Shown here piece by piece: positions 37,019 to 46,487 of a stretch of 64,000 nucleotides of DNA. Numbering within the stretch: the first letter of the stretch is position 1; the number at the start of each line of letters is the position of its first letter. The position numbers and the translations under genes were made by a program. The stretch is from GWE2-42-39 sp942493345. GTDB lineage: Bacteria > Bacteroidota > Bacteroidia > Bacteroidales > Prolixibacteraceae. Location of the stretch: assembly GCA_942493345.1 (NCBI GenBank), contig OW818695.1, positions 620,001 to 684,000 on the forward strand. The letters run 5' to 3'. Under the pieces are notes generated by a model. It was given only the letters and a program-made list of their open reading frames with translations, was not told where the DNA came from and did no database searches.

Positions 37019-38029
37019 TCATTTACATGATTTACGTTGAACCAATTTATGAAGCATGGTAATTGGCATAATCTTATTTGATCCATGAATTTGATCCATT
37101 AACATACAAACCGCTTTTTTCCCCATTTCGGTTATGGGTTGTTCTATATAAGTTAATGGCGAATAAAAGAAATCAAATGCCTCATTTCCGTCAAATCCAA
37201 CAATAGCAATATCATCGGGGACTTTTAAATTATTTTGATTAATAATATACAGTCCGGAAATAGTAAGTGCATTCGTTGCAAAAAATATAGCTTCCCTCCT
37301 ATTCTCATTTTCCAGAAAATTCTTCATTGCTTTTTCGCAATCAGGATGAATCATACTATATCGGATCTCTTCAATTCTGATTTCGGATTCAAGCATCGCC
37401 TTTTTCATCGCATCAGTGTAGCCGGCAATACGCTCCTGCATGTGTACCAGGCTGGACTTATAGGCAACCATCCCGATTTTCCGATATCCTCTTTCAATTA
37501 AATAAGAGGTTGCATGAAATGATGCTTCAAAATTATCAAGTGAAACATAGTTCGTTTTTACGTCGTTAAAGTAGCGGTCAATTAAAACAACTGGTATTTT
37601 TCGATCCTGAAGATTTTTTATCTGATTCATTGTGCCCTCTGCCGGAGCGATAATAAAACCATCAACTTGCCGATTGACTAAAGTATCAATCAAAGAAGCT
37701 GATTTATTAAAATCTTCGTCGGAACTACAAAAAATAACAGTGTAACCATGATTGCTGGCCTCGTCTTCAATTACCCTGGCTAAATTTCCGAAGAATGGAT
37801 TGGCAATATCAGCAACAACTAATCCAATTGTTTTGGTCGATCCGGTTCTTAAACTTTGAGCAATCCGATTGGGTTGGTAGTTTAATTCATTAGCAACTTC
37901 CCGAATTCGTTCTACAGCGTCAGCCCCAACCCTTTTTTCTTTTTCCTGTCCATTCATCACATAAGAAACAAGCGCAGTTGAAACACCCACTTTCTCCGCT
38001 ATGTCTTTTAATGATACTCTTTTTGCCAT
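37019..38029 (-). CDS. LacI-family transcriptional regulator
   Basis: 336 aa. The helix-turn-helix (VSLKDIAEKVGVSTALVSYVMNG, residues 5-27) is followed by the hinge NYQPNRIAQSLRT and a periplasmic-binding-protein-type effector domain (about 60-330, with GFDGNEAFDFFYSPLTYIEQP). It is probably a repressor released by a sugar from the degraded glycan. It is encoded just upstream of the GH172-FucI unit, with near-identical operators on both sides of its gene, so it should control both itself and that unit. Confidence 0.93.
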   Translation of the reverse strand: MAKRVSLKDIAEKVGVSTALVSYVMNGQEKEKRVGADAVERIREVANELNYQPNRIAQSLRTGSTKTIGLVVADIANPFFGNLARVIEDEASNHGYTVIFCSSDEDFNKSASLIDTLVNRQVDGFIIAPAEGTMNQIKNLQDRKIPVVLIDRYFNDVKTNYVSLDNFEASFHATSYLIERGYRKIGMVAYKSSLVHMQERIAGYTDAMKKAMLESEIRIEEIRYSMIHPDCEKAMKNFLENENRREAIFFATNALTISGLYIINQNNLKVPDDIAIVGFDGNEAFDFFYSPLTYIEQPITEMGKKAVCMLMDQIHGSNKIMPITMLHKLVQRKSCK

Positions 38030-38090
38030 TATACCAGGATATGAAGATTCTGATTTTGTAAACGTTCAATTCAACATTACAAATGTCTGC

Positions 38091-38102
38091 TTAATCGTTT
38101 AA
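38091..38102. promoter_or_regulatory. LacI-family operator upstream of lacI
   Basis: TTAATCGTTTAA, 62 bp before the lacI ATG, preceded by TGC. Read on the other strand, the site at 36988-36999 has the same TGCTTAA-W-CG-W-TTAAA layout, which supports binding by the same regulator and autoregulation. Confidence 0.6.
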
Positions 38103-38208
38103 ACATACAATTAAAATTGCCTGTTATAGAACATTATTTTGAGTCAATACTTCGGTTAAAACTTAGCTATTTATCTGCGTTGAATTTTCTATATCTGCGA
38201 ATAGGTGA

Positions 38209-38290
38209 ATTAAGAAATAAGAATAATACAATATCGTAATTATTGCATACACACAGCAAATGCGACATTATATTATTCTTATTTCTTAAT
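38209..38290. repeat. 82-bp element with 20-bp perfect inverted repeats
   Basis: Arms at 38209-38228 and 38271-38290 are perfect 20-bp inverted repeats; the left begins ATTAAGAAATAAG. A 42-bp centre contains a weaker nested pair (TTGCAT and ATGCGA). No target duplication was seen at the ends and no T-run follows, so it is neither a clear mobile element nor a plain terminator. It could be a large regulatory hairpin or a miniature element. Confidence 0.6.
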
Positions 38291-38405
38291 GTGTTTTGAA
38301 TCTTTTAAAAATGTACCAGCTGTAGTTTATGCTTTTTTTATCAAAAAAATTATTTGCATTTGTTAAAGTACTCGACCAATAATAGTCTTAATTTCTATTG
38401 AGAAA

Positions 38406-39503
38406 TCATTTCCACTTTTCCACTTTTCGAATGATATCCGCCTGGATTTCAGGATGGGCATCAATACAGAGCAGTATTCCTTTTGGATTTACTTCTTTCA
38501 TAAACGAATCTAATTCAGAAATATGAAGATCAACTACGACTGATTTTCCGGCAGCCTGGATTTTTTTAATAAACGGAACCCACTGCATGATCGGCAAATC
38601 GTCGCCAACCCCCTGCACCCATTGTATGGCATTGATTTCCGGCATGGCCAATATATAATCCACGTGGTTGGCAACGCCTTTTCCATCTAAATGAAAAATA
38701 TTGTGCGTCATTGATTTAACCTCATTCTTAATTATTGGAAGAATAAATTCCTCAAATTGTTCGGGTGAAATCATGGTGGAAAAATCGCAGCTGGGAATAT
38801 GCATTCTGCCAAAAGAAGGAATTCCCATCCAGGTGACAGAAGGCTGACCGTGCATCTTCAGAATCGAATCGAAATGGTCGAAAATAGTTATGAAATCTCT
38901 GGACGACAGATCAATCAACCTTTTTACTTCATCGGGTTCGAGCAAAAAATCGATACAAAGTTGCTGCGGATCGCGAAAAGCTGCCGCGCAATCCAATCCG
39001 GGGTGCAAATCGGTGTATCCGACCAGATACTTCCCGGTGCAACGTTCCAATGCGGCATAAGTCATTTCTTCTATTTTCCGAAAATATGGATTGTTCGGGT
39101 CGAGTTTTATATTATCAAGTTGTGACCAATCTTTAAGGTTCGAAACAGAATAAGAAGTAACTTCCCTATATTCCAGTTCAACGCCATAAAAAGCGGTATA
39201 AACTTCAGGCCCAAGATTTGGCCAAAAAACAGGAAAGGTTTCCGCATTAAACACGGAATGTTTTAATTGATGTTCAAACAGTTCAATTTGATAATCAGTA
39301 TCCCACCAACGATCTTTTAAAGTAGGCCAGGATCTGCCTTGCAGGAGGTGTCCTTCACTGTATTCGGCATTGTGCGCAGCAAACCGAATGGGAGCCCGGT
39401 CAATTATCTCCTGATTATACCATGCATAGATTCTGTCCATACAGGCATCAAAATCCGGTTTCTTTTCTAACTCAACCGTCAAGCGTTTATTATTTATATT
39501 CAT
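38406..39503 (-). CDS. URO-D superfamily protein, degenerate zinc site
   Basis: 365 aa from the ATG at 39503; the longer frame begins with TTG. No signal peptide. The fold pattern of URO-D proteins is present (IRFAAHNAEY, FLLEPDEVKRLID, then a C-terminal AGKSVVVDLH and LLCIDAHPEIQ). The HxCG zinc motif is replaced by HLDGKG, so the usual methyltransferase zinc chemistry may be lost or altered. It lies 127 bp after the GH36 gene on the same strand. It is the second URO-D-like protein in this region and its role is unknown. Confidence 0.75.
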   Translation of the reverse strand: MNINNKRLTVELEKKPDFDACMDRIYAWYNQEIIDRAPIRFAAHNAEYSEGHLLQGRSWPTLKDRWWDTDYQIELFEHQLKHSVFNAETFPVFWPNLGPEVYTAFYGVELEYREVTSYSVSNLKDWSQLDNIKLDPNNPYFRKIEEMTYAALERCTGKYLVGYTDLHPGLDCAAAFRDPQQLCIDFLLEPDEVKRLIDLSSRDFITIFDHFDSILKMHGQPSVTWMGIPSFGRMHIPSCDFSTMISPEQFEEFILPIIKNEVKSMTHNIFHLDGKGVANHVDYILAMPEINAIQWVQGVGDDLPIMQWVPFIKKIQAAGKSVVVDLHISELDSFMKEVNPKGILLCIDAHPEIQADIIRKVEKWK

Positions 39504-39630
39504 TCGTTGATGTTTTTTTTCAATTGTAAAATTCGTATTCCTATCATCCAAATTACTGATAATTAATATCCGAAAAAATGTTTCTCCAGCTCCTTATTGT
39601 TACCAGGAAATGCAGTCAATTACCAGAGTA

Positions 39631-41889
39631 TTACATTCCGGGCGTAAGCAGCAAAATCAAGCTCTTATTAGCCCCTTTTACCGGCCAATCCAATCCTACA
39701 TTCATCAGAAAGTTTCCAGTATACTGTTCCCGGATTTGCTTATCTGCCGGCAATCCCAGTTTTTCTATTTTATACAGTTTATCTTTATCTAAACCTCTTA
39801 ATTTCAAAAGGGTGCTTGTTCTGGTAACCGACATACTCCCGGATAAATATTCACCCATATTATAGCAAAAAACCACACATGAACCATCTTCGGAAGACAC
39901 ATATTGCAATGAACTTTTGTTTTCCCGGAAAGGTGAAATCAGCCGGTAAACAGTTCCTTTTTGCACGATTGGCCTGATACGCTTATACTGCGCGATTTTT
40001 TCTTTTGCTACCATTTTATCTTGCTCGTTCCACCCGTTCAAATCATTGCCAATTCCAAGTACTCCACTCATCGAAACGTCAAACTTATAATCGAGCGGTA
40101 GTTGCTGATGAAAATTCTGTTGCGTTACCCACGAAACCATCGTGTTTGCAGGAAAAATATTCAGGTATCCATAATGTATCAGGATACGATCGAGAGGATC
40201 TGTGTTGTCACTTGTCCAGGCCTGATCCATTCTTTGCATCATACCCAAATCAACCCTGCCACCCCCGCTTGAGCAATTTTCAAACCATACGTCAGGAAAT
40301 TTTTTCCTTAATTCGTCAATAAGCCTGTATAAGTTGTCAATGTATTGCATTCTTGCTTCTCGTTGTATTTCAACAGGAGCATCGGGCCAACCAGGTTGAG
40401 CCAAGGTGCGATTGTGGTCCCATTTAATAAATTTGATGTTGTTTTCCTCAAGTAACTTAGTCAGCGACTTTAACAGGTACTGATATACATCTTCCCTGGC
40501 GAGGTTAAGCATCAACTGGTTTCTGTGCTCCGTCCGTTCGCGGTTGGGAAAGTTAAACACCCAGTCGGGATGCGCCCGGTACAGATCACTGTTTGGATTT
40601 ATCATTTCAGGTTCGACCCAAATGCCAAACTGCATACCCATATCATTTATTTTTTTTATGAGCGGCTGAAGCCCGTTCGGAAACTTCGTTTTATCGACCT
40701 CCCAGTCCCCGAGCCCTGCGCGATCATTGGTTCTACCCTTGAACCAGCCATCATCGATTACAAACATCTCAACTCCTATTTCTTTTGCAATTTTCGCCAG
40801 AGCCAGCTGCTGACCCTCGTTTACATTAAACGTGGTCGCATACCAACTGTTGTAAAGAACAGGCCTAAGGTCATTTCGATGCGTTATTGGCAATATTGTC
40901 GTCCGAATATAAGCCGAAATGGATTGTGCAGCGCCTTCTGATCCGTTTTGCGAATAACCGGTAATAAATTTTGGCGTTGTAAATATTTCACCGGGTTTTA
41001 AAATCCAATCACTGTCCCAAAAATTTATGCCTGCAACAATCTGCAAATTGCCGTCGTAGAATTTATCAAAATCCATCCGCCAGTTACCGCTGTACGCAAT
41101 GGTTCCATACCAAGCTGGACCTTCGGTTTCGTTATTATTATCGCGTTTCGGCCTTACCAGATACCATGCAGGATTTGTCATTGATTTAAAATCTTTTGAC
41201 TGCAACGTTTTTACACCAGGCGTAAGCTCTGTTTCAACAGGTTGAAACTCGTGTCCCCATTTACCAGCCATGTGGTTAAGCATGTACTCATTCGCGGGCA
41301 AAACCACACTTCCGGATTGCAAATTTTCTATTTTTATAGCGTCTTTTTTTCCAGTATTTTTCACTTCCGTCCATTTTTCCAGTATATCAAACTCTTCTGC
41401 AACACGGATGTATGAAGTAACTTCTAACGGATAGAACTTATCTTTCTGGACTATTTTAAGCGTTTGTCTTCCTTCAATAACGGTAATATCACTGCTTTGA
41501 TACTGAAGTTCGGCATCTCTGACATTATCCTTAAATACCACTTCCAACATTGGTGTTTTATCGGCCCAACCGCCACGAACCGGGATTTCATCTACTCCCT
41601 CAAACCACGAAGCATTCTTCCTTCCCAGATCAACCTGGGCCACAGCCCCATAATAAACAGGCTTTACATGTCCGTTTTTATCAACTATAATCTGGTAAAC
41701 AGATGAGCGGGTTTTAATGATCCATCCCTGAGGAGATGTGGTCTTTGTTATAACATCATTTCCCTGAATGTTATCTGATGCAGTAACCTGAATGGCCGAC
41801 CAGACAGAAATAATGATCACGAACATAATTCGATCGATTGATTTGAGGCTTTTAATGACCGATAAGTTTAGTAGGTTTAACATTTTCAT
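39631..41889 (-). CDS. GH36 alpha-galactosidase
   Basis: 752 aa. A hydrophobic segment near residues 22-37 (MFVIIISVWSAIQVTAS) is a signal peptide, so a start at the second Met is possible. An N-terminal beta-sandwich, a (beta/alpha)8 barrel and a C-terminal beta domain match GH36. The catalytic residues are visible: nucleophile Asp in KWDHNR (about 491) and acid/base Asp in TSDNTD (about 561). It should release alpha-galactose from oligosaccharides in the periplasm. It is one of a minus-strand series from the sigma gene: SusC, SusD, sulfatase, NPCBM protein, GH36, URO-D-like. Confidence 0.93.
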   Translation of the reverse strand: MKMLNLLNLSVIKSLKSIDRIMFVIIISVWSAIQVTASDNIQGNDVITKTTSPQGWIIKTRSSVYQIIVDKNGHVKPVYYGAVAQVDLGRKNASWFEGVDEIPVRGGWADKTPMLEVVFKDNVRDAELQYQSSDITVIEGRQTLKIVQKDKFYPLEVTSYIRVAEEFDILEKWTEVKNTGKKDAIKIENLQSGSVVLPANEYMLNHMAGKWGHEFQPVETELTPGVKTLQSKDFKSMTNPAWYLVRPKRDNNNETEGPAWYGTIAYSGNWRMDFDKFYDGNLQIVAGINFWDSDWILKPGEIFTTPKFITGYSQNGSEGAAQSISAYIRTTILPITHRNDLRPVLYNSWYATTFNVNEGQQLALAKIAKEIGVEMFVIDDGWFKGRTNDRAGLGDWEVDKTKFPNGLQPLIKKINDMGMQFGIWVEPEMINPNSDLYRAHPDWVFNFPNRERTEHRNQLMLNLAREDVYQYLLKSLTKLLEENNIKFIKWDHNRTLAQPGWPDAPVEIQREARMQYIDNLYRLIDELRKKFPDVWFENCSSGGGRVDLGMMQRMDQAWTSDNTDPLDRILIHYGYLNIFPANTMVSWVTQQNFHQQLPLDYKFDVSMSGVLGIGNDLNGWNEQDKMVAKEKIAQYKRIRPIVQKGTVYRLISPFRENKSSLQYVSSEDGSCVVFCYNMGEYLSGSMSVTRTSTLLKLRGLDKDKLYKIEKLGLPADKQIREQYTGNFLMNVGLDWPVKGANKSLILLLTPGM

Positions 41890-41942
41890 TTTGTATTATA
41901 GGTTTATCACTTTTTTTTAATTTTTGACAAAGATCATTCTCG

Positions 41943-41961
41943 TCGTTTAATGGACAAACGA
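41943..41961. promoter_or_regulatory. Possible operator upstream of GH36
   Basis: Inverted repeat TCGTTT/AAACGA with a 7-bp spacer, 54-72 bp before the GH36 start. It overlaps a second short palindrome GATGAT/ATCATC. Weak, and no second copy was found. Confidence 0.25.
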
Positions 41962-42067
41962 TGATACAATCATCCTAAACAAGAGTTAAAATTAGGCTGA
42001 TAACTCGTATTACAAATGGATTATCTGTTTAAAAAATAGATTATCTTGCTTCTGGCAGACCCACCAA

Positions 42068-44752
42068 TTATTTATTCAGTTTAAACCTTACTAATGCACA
42101 CCTGTCCTTTAAAGGTACAGACAACAACAGCTTTCCATTTTTATCCGATTTCGTTATGAGTTGTACAGGGTTCTCATCGCCGGGGAGCAACACATCTATC
42201 AGGTAGTCTTTTTGAAGAATATTAACAGTAATATCAACGCTATTCAGACCTTTTTCTGCCATTACTACGGGCATAACATACCCATCGGGAACAGTAAAAA
42301 AGTTGGCTTTAGCGTCATTATTTACCACAGATATAATGTTCGGTTTTAATACCCACTGGCGTTTCATCATGGAATTGAACAGGGAGCCATATTTTAGATA
42401 CCACTTGTCCGAGAATTCGCCGGGGCTTATCTCATGATTGTTATCTGGAACCGGGGCCGATGGGAATACGCCCAGGTAAAGGAAGCGCTGCAAATAATAA
42501 TCCGGATCTGGTTCAAATGATTTTTCATCCCAGGTCCATGCCACAACCGGCTTGCAGAGGCCAAGAAATACACTTGAATTCAGCCCGGGCCCCAATTCGT
42601 TGTGCTCACTGTAAATTCCATCGCCATGCTTCATCATATCCAGCCTCATGGCCACCATTGGATTAAGGAAAATAACCAAATCGCGTTTATGCATCATCGG
42701 TCCCATTCTTTCCATCAGGCTTCTCCATGAATTAAACAATGAACGGGCAGGGTTACCTTCATACCAGGTCATTCCGTCGTCAGCATTGATATTTAAATAA
42801 GTCAGCCAGTCCATCCGGTCGATACATATTCCTGATGATGAGGGCAGGTAATCAATTTGCCGCTGTGCCTGTTCGATAATAAAATCCTGGTAATCTTTCG
42901 CGCCCGGGTCCATAACTATCGCATCGCCCCAGGTCTTGTAATAATCGCCGCTTCCATCTTTATTGTATAAAATCCCGTCCGCGATTTTTGTGTGCAGAAA
43001 ATCGTTGCAATTTTTCCAGAGGTCTTCTTCCTTCACGTTTTTATTTACCGATTCAGGACCTTTAACTTTGGTTCCGAACTCAGTAACATTAAAATAATTG
43101 AGTACGTGAAATCCGTAGCTTTTCATTAACGCGGAATAGTTTTCAAGCTGGGTCCTGGAAGTTGGAGCCCCTTTATAAGGTGTTCTCACCCATGGATCTT
43201 TTTTAGCTTCTGCCGAGGTAGCGAATGTTTGCCATTCGGCTACAGGCGGAAGAAACATGCCCATATAAGGAAAGTCAAAACTGGCCTTCCAGTTAAATTT
43301 AAAAGCCATTTTTTTCAATTTGTCCGCATCCAATTCGCCTTCCCAACTTGAATAGGCACCGCATCCGCCAACATCATGTGCTTTGGGATTAGCAGGCTCA
43401 AAATAAGCCGGATAACGTTTTACCATCCAGCCCAGGCCGCTGCGCCAATCGTTCTCATGGGTTACCAGATCCATCGCGAAACGCACATGTCGTCCTTTTT
43501 CTATACGATGGTTGCGACGTTGAAATTCCATTGTTCCATCCTCTGTTGTAACTAACTTCATGTATAATAAACTATCTTCCGGCGACTGGATGAAACTAAA
43601 ACCTTCTTTTGTTTTATCATTGATGAATGTGGCAATCGGGATAGAAAATAAATCACCCGAAGTAGGTACATACATCAGTGGGTTTCCACCAAACCATCGC
43701 GAACTGTTGGTGAAAGAGCGGATTTGCAATGGATCGATCCACTCGGTTTTTAATTTTTCATTGTTCCAATATCCTTGTCCAATAAGGTCGGGGTGCGACC
43801 ATGCTGTCCAGAATCGGGTATCTTTTGCTACCGGCATTTTAATAGAACTAACAATGGCAGAGCTCCAAGGATTTCCATTGCCTGTAATGTCAACATCCCA
43901 TCGTACCGAGTTTTCGGTTGGCCTGAAACTTTCAGTAACAATACACTGGTTTCCTCTTGCATCTTCAAAAAGATGTGAAAATTGCATACCGGCACCGGGC
44001 AATTTTTTTGCTTCTAATAATTTTATTTCGCGGCATCCGGGAAGATTTGTACCACCTGATACTTCCTTTTTTCCTGAGTTTGTAAAAAGACCGGCTATCC
44101 TGCCATTTTGATCTAATTTAACGGTGGTGGAATTTCCGCCTTTTACTTCATAAACTGCCTTGGTTGTTTCGCTGCTTTGTTTCTCTGCCGACAAGGTCAA
44201 CATCGGATCGGCCCAATTAACTTTTGCCGTATTTTTTGAATGGTTTGGATTGCCGCCTGTAGCTAAATCGATTACAAAAAGCTCTAATTCATTCACTCCG
44301 GAAACATCTAACTGAACCTGTTTGGCGGATGTGGTTGCATCCATACTACCGCTATCGTATACTTTATTGCCATCGGTAAAAACCTGAAAAGTGACCTTCC
44401 CTACATCGCTAAATTCAACCTTTCCATCTACCTGGCTAAAGGCCTCTTCAGCTTTAGTCTCCTTGCTTTCCAACCCTACCCAAGCTTCAAAATGGCTGTA
44501 TTTACCATTTAGAATATAGACTATTTCGCTATTCGCATACGTGTTCAATCCAAATGTAAATTTACGGATGCCAATCTGTGGAACACGACCACTACTGTCG
44601 GCGCTGGTAGTAAGTTTCCCGATACGTTGGGTTGAGAATACAGGTTTGACAGAAGTAAGGTGAATGTTTTGTGCTACCGCGTTTACAGACAATACACCCG
44701 TGAAAAAAATTACAAGTAAGACAAAAAGGAGATGAGGTTTTTTAGTGTACAT
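42068..44752 (-). CDS. NPCBM-domain putative glycoside hydrolase
   Basis: 894 aa; the signal peptide ends AVAQ. Residues about 30-190 look like an NPCBM/NEW2 domain (FGLNTYANSEIVY, LNGKYSHFEAWVGLE), which often comes with alpha-galactosidases. The following domain (about 200-430) is a beta-sandwich, then a TIM-barrel-like part (about 430-800) with candidate acidic residues in SGICIDRMDW (near 640) and YSEHNELG (near 717). I do not recognise a CAZy family for the catalytic part. It lies between the sulfatase and GH36 genes, supporting action on the same glycan. Confidence 0.75.
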   Translation of the reverse strand: MYTKKPHLLFVLLVIFFTGVLSVNAVAQNIHLTSVKPVFSTQRIGKLTTSADSSGRVPQIGIRKFTFGLNTYANSEIVYILNGKYSHFEAWVGLESKETKAEEAFSQVDGKVEFSDVGKVTFQVFTDGNKVYDSGSMDATTSAKQVQLDVSGVNELELFVIDLATGGNPNHSKNTAKVNWADPMLTLSAEKQSSETTKAVYEVKGGNSTTVKLDQNGRIAGLFTNSGKKEVSGGTNLPGCREIKLLEAKKLPGAGMQFSHLFEDARGNQCIVTESFRPTENSVRWDVDITGNGNPWSSAIVSSIKMPVAKDTRFWTAWSHPDLIGQGYWNNEKLKTEWIDPLQIRSFTNSSRWFGGNPLMYVPTSGDLFSIPIATFINDKTKEGFSFIQSPEDSLLYMKLVTTEDGTMEFQRRNHRIEKGRHVRFAMDLVTHENDWRSGLGWMVKRYPAYFEPANPKAHDVGGCGAYSSWEGELDADKLKKMAFKFNWKASFDFPYMGMFLPPVAEWQTFATSAEAKKDPWVRTPYKGAPTSRTQLENYSALMKSYGFHVLNYFNVTEFGTKVKGPESVNKNVKEEDLWKNCNDFLHTKIADGILYNKDGSGDYYKTWGDAIVMDPGAKDYQDFIIEQAQRQIDYLPSSSGICIDRMDWLTYLNINADDGMTWYEGNPARSLFNSWRSLMERMGPMMHKRDLVIFLNPMVAMRLDMMKHGDGIYSEHNELGPGLNSSVFLGLCKPVVAWTWDEKSFEPDPDYYLQRFLYLGVFPSAPVPDNNHEISPGEFSDKWYLKYGSLFNSMMKRQWVLKPNIISVVNNDAKANFFTVPDGYVMPVVMAEKGLNSVDITVNILQKDYLIDVLLPGDENPVQLITKSDKNGKLLLSVPLKDRCALVRFKLNK

Positions 44753-44803
44753 AGCTCAGTTAAATGTTATCGTAAATATATAATATCAAATCGGTTTTTA
44801 ATT

Positions 44804-46270
44804 CTATTTTAACACGTTATAATACGGATTCGGGGACGGCATTTTTGCATCCTGTTCCTTCAGCCATTTATTCAACTTATTTCGAAGTTTTTCAGCAATT
44901 TCAGGTTTCTCATTAAGAACATTTTTTCCTTCACGAATATCTTCCTTTAGATTATAAAGTTCTTCCCGGTTATCCTCGTACCATCGGATTAACTTCCAAT
45001 CTCCATCCCTTATAGCAGAGCCTGGAGCACCACCCTGATTGCCATAATGAGGATAATGCCAAAACAACGCAGACCTTTCTATTTTCTTTCCTTCCAAAAT
45101 TGGGACTATGCTTTTACCATCTTTATGCTGCTCAGGCAATAATGGTAATCCTGCCATTTCCAGTATGGATGGATAAAAGTCGGTACTTATTACAGGTTGC
45201 TCACAAATGCTTCCTTTTTTCGTATGGTTCGGCCATCTTATTAGTAAAGGTTCACGAATTCCCCCTTCATACATCCAGCCTTTTCCGGCACGCAAAGGAA
45301 AGTTTGAAGTAGGGTCACCCTCTGCGGTTGACTCTCCCCCATTATCCGAGAAAAAGATGATAATCGTATTATCATAAATCCTCTCATCCTTTAACTTTTT
45401 AATAACTTTTCCAACAGCCTCGTCCATTGCATCTACCATAGCCGCATATATTACATTACCATGATTCATGCGCACACTGCTTTTCCCTTCCGTTGAGAAT
45501 TTATCGATTAAGCCTAGCCTAGCCTTTTTCTCTTCATATTTTTCAATCAGGTCTTTTTTCCCTTGCAGAGGTGTATGTACGGCATAAAATGCAGAGTAAA
45601 TAAAGAATGGTTTTTCTTTATTCTCATCTATAAACTTAACAGTCTCATCAGCAAGTCGATCAGTGAGATACTCACCTGTCGGTCCATCTTCCAATTTGGC
45701 ATTACTATACGGAGAAAAATAACTTTTAGGATGACCAGAGTTAAAGCCTCCTATATTTATATCAAAACCCTGATTCTCTGGCCAATATTCCTGAGTCTTA
45801 CCAAGATGCCATTTCCCGGCTATAAACGTTTTGTAGCCACTATTTTTTAATGCTTCTGCGATCGTTTCTTCTTCTAAAGGCAAATTGGCTCTGTAAGGCG
45901 CAGGAAGCATTTGGTGCTGGGTCCGCCGAATAGAGTCTTTTACAATTTCATCAGGCTGTAGCGCTCCAAAATAATCTGTTGTTTGCAATCTTGACGGATA
46001 TTTTCCAGTCATGATACTTATACGGGTAGGTGAACAAACCGGACAGGCAGCATACGCATTGGTGAAAAGCATTGATTCAGATGCCAGATTTTTAAGATTC
46101 GGAGTTTCATAAAATGGAGTACCATAAGGTTCTATATCTGTCCAGCCCAAATCATCTACCAAAAAAAACACAACGTTGGGTTTCTTTTTGGTTTTAACTG
46201 ATTGTGCGCATATAACACATGAAGATATACTTATTAAAAGCGGTAAAAAGAATACTCTTATTGCGTTCAT
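44804..46270 (-). CDS. Sulfatase (S1 type, formylglycine-dependent)
   Basis: 488 aa; the signal peptide ends ICAQ. The sulfatase signature CSPTRISIMTGKYPS (Cys at 79, which must be converted to formylglycine), FFLVDDLGW at the start of the core and SDNGGE near 310 are all present. It removes sulfate esters from a saccharide. The maturase it needs (anSME or FGE) is not in this window. It lies between SusD and the NPCBM protein, so the target glycan is probably sulfated. The S1 subfamily cannot be assigned by eye. Confidence 0.93.
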   Translation of the reverse strand: MNAIRVFFLPLLISISSCVICAQSVKTKKKPNVVFFLVDDLGWTDIEPYGTPFYETPNLKNLASESMLFTNAYAACPVCSPTRISIMTGKYPSRLQTTDYFGALQPDEIVKDSIRRTQHQMLPAPYRANLPLEEETIAEALKNSGYKTFIAGKWHLGKTQEYWPENQGFDINIGGFNSGHPKSYFSPYSNAKLEDGPTGEYLTDRLADETVKFIDENKEKPFFIYSAFYAVHTPLQGKKDLIEKYEEKKARLGLIDKFSTEGKSSVRMNHGNVIYAAMVDAMDEAVGKVIKKLKDERIYDNTIIIFFSDNGGESTAEGDPTSNFPLRAGKGWMYEGGIREPLLIRWPNHTKKGSICEQPVISTDFYPSILEMAGLPLLPEQHKDGKSIVPILEGKKIERSALFWHYPHYGNQGGAPGSAIRDGDWKLIRWYEDNREELYNLKEDIREGKNVLNEKPEIAEKLRNKLNKWLKEQDAKMPSPNPYYNVLK

Positions 46271-46311
46271 TCTTCTATTTTAAATGGTTCAATCTAAAGT
46301 GGTTCAATTCC

Positions 46312-46328
46312 CCGACCCTTTGGGTCGG
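46312..46328. other. Strong short hairpin between SusD and sulfatase genes
   Basis: CCGACCC/GGGTCGG with a TTT loop, perfect seven pairs, in the 217-bp gap. There is no T-run on either side. It may set differential expression of SusCD and the enzymes downstream, or be a repeat copy. Confidence 0.45.
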
Positions 46329-46487
46329 AAATAAATATATATTTGCAAAGCAAACTCCATTTAATACTTCAATGGCTCTGCCTCGGGGTAGTTTATTGCC
46401 AAATAAAAAGGGGCTAATTCGGTATCACTTTTTTCTCTTTCCAACAGATACCTATTTATTTATAGCATAAACACCTATACAAAATTC

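Larger units (their letters stand above)
38030..38405. other. 376-bp intergenic region with operator and 82-bp inverted repeat
   Basis: Lies between the lacI start and the stop of the URO-D-like gene, both on the minus strand. It contains a LacI operator (38091-38102) and a long inverted repeat (38209-38290). No further gene is visible. Confidence 0.55.

Noticed and set aside
38209..38290. Ordinary rho-independent terminator for the URO-D-like gene
   Set aside because: The stem is perfect but no T-run follows it on the minus strand.
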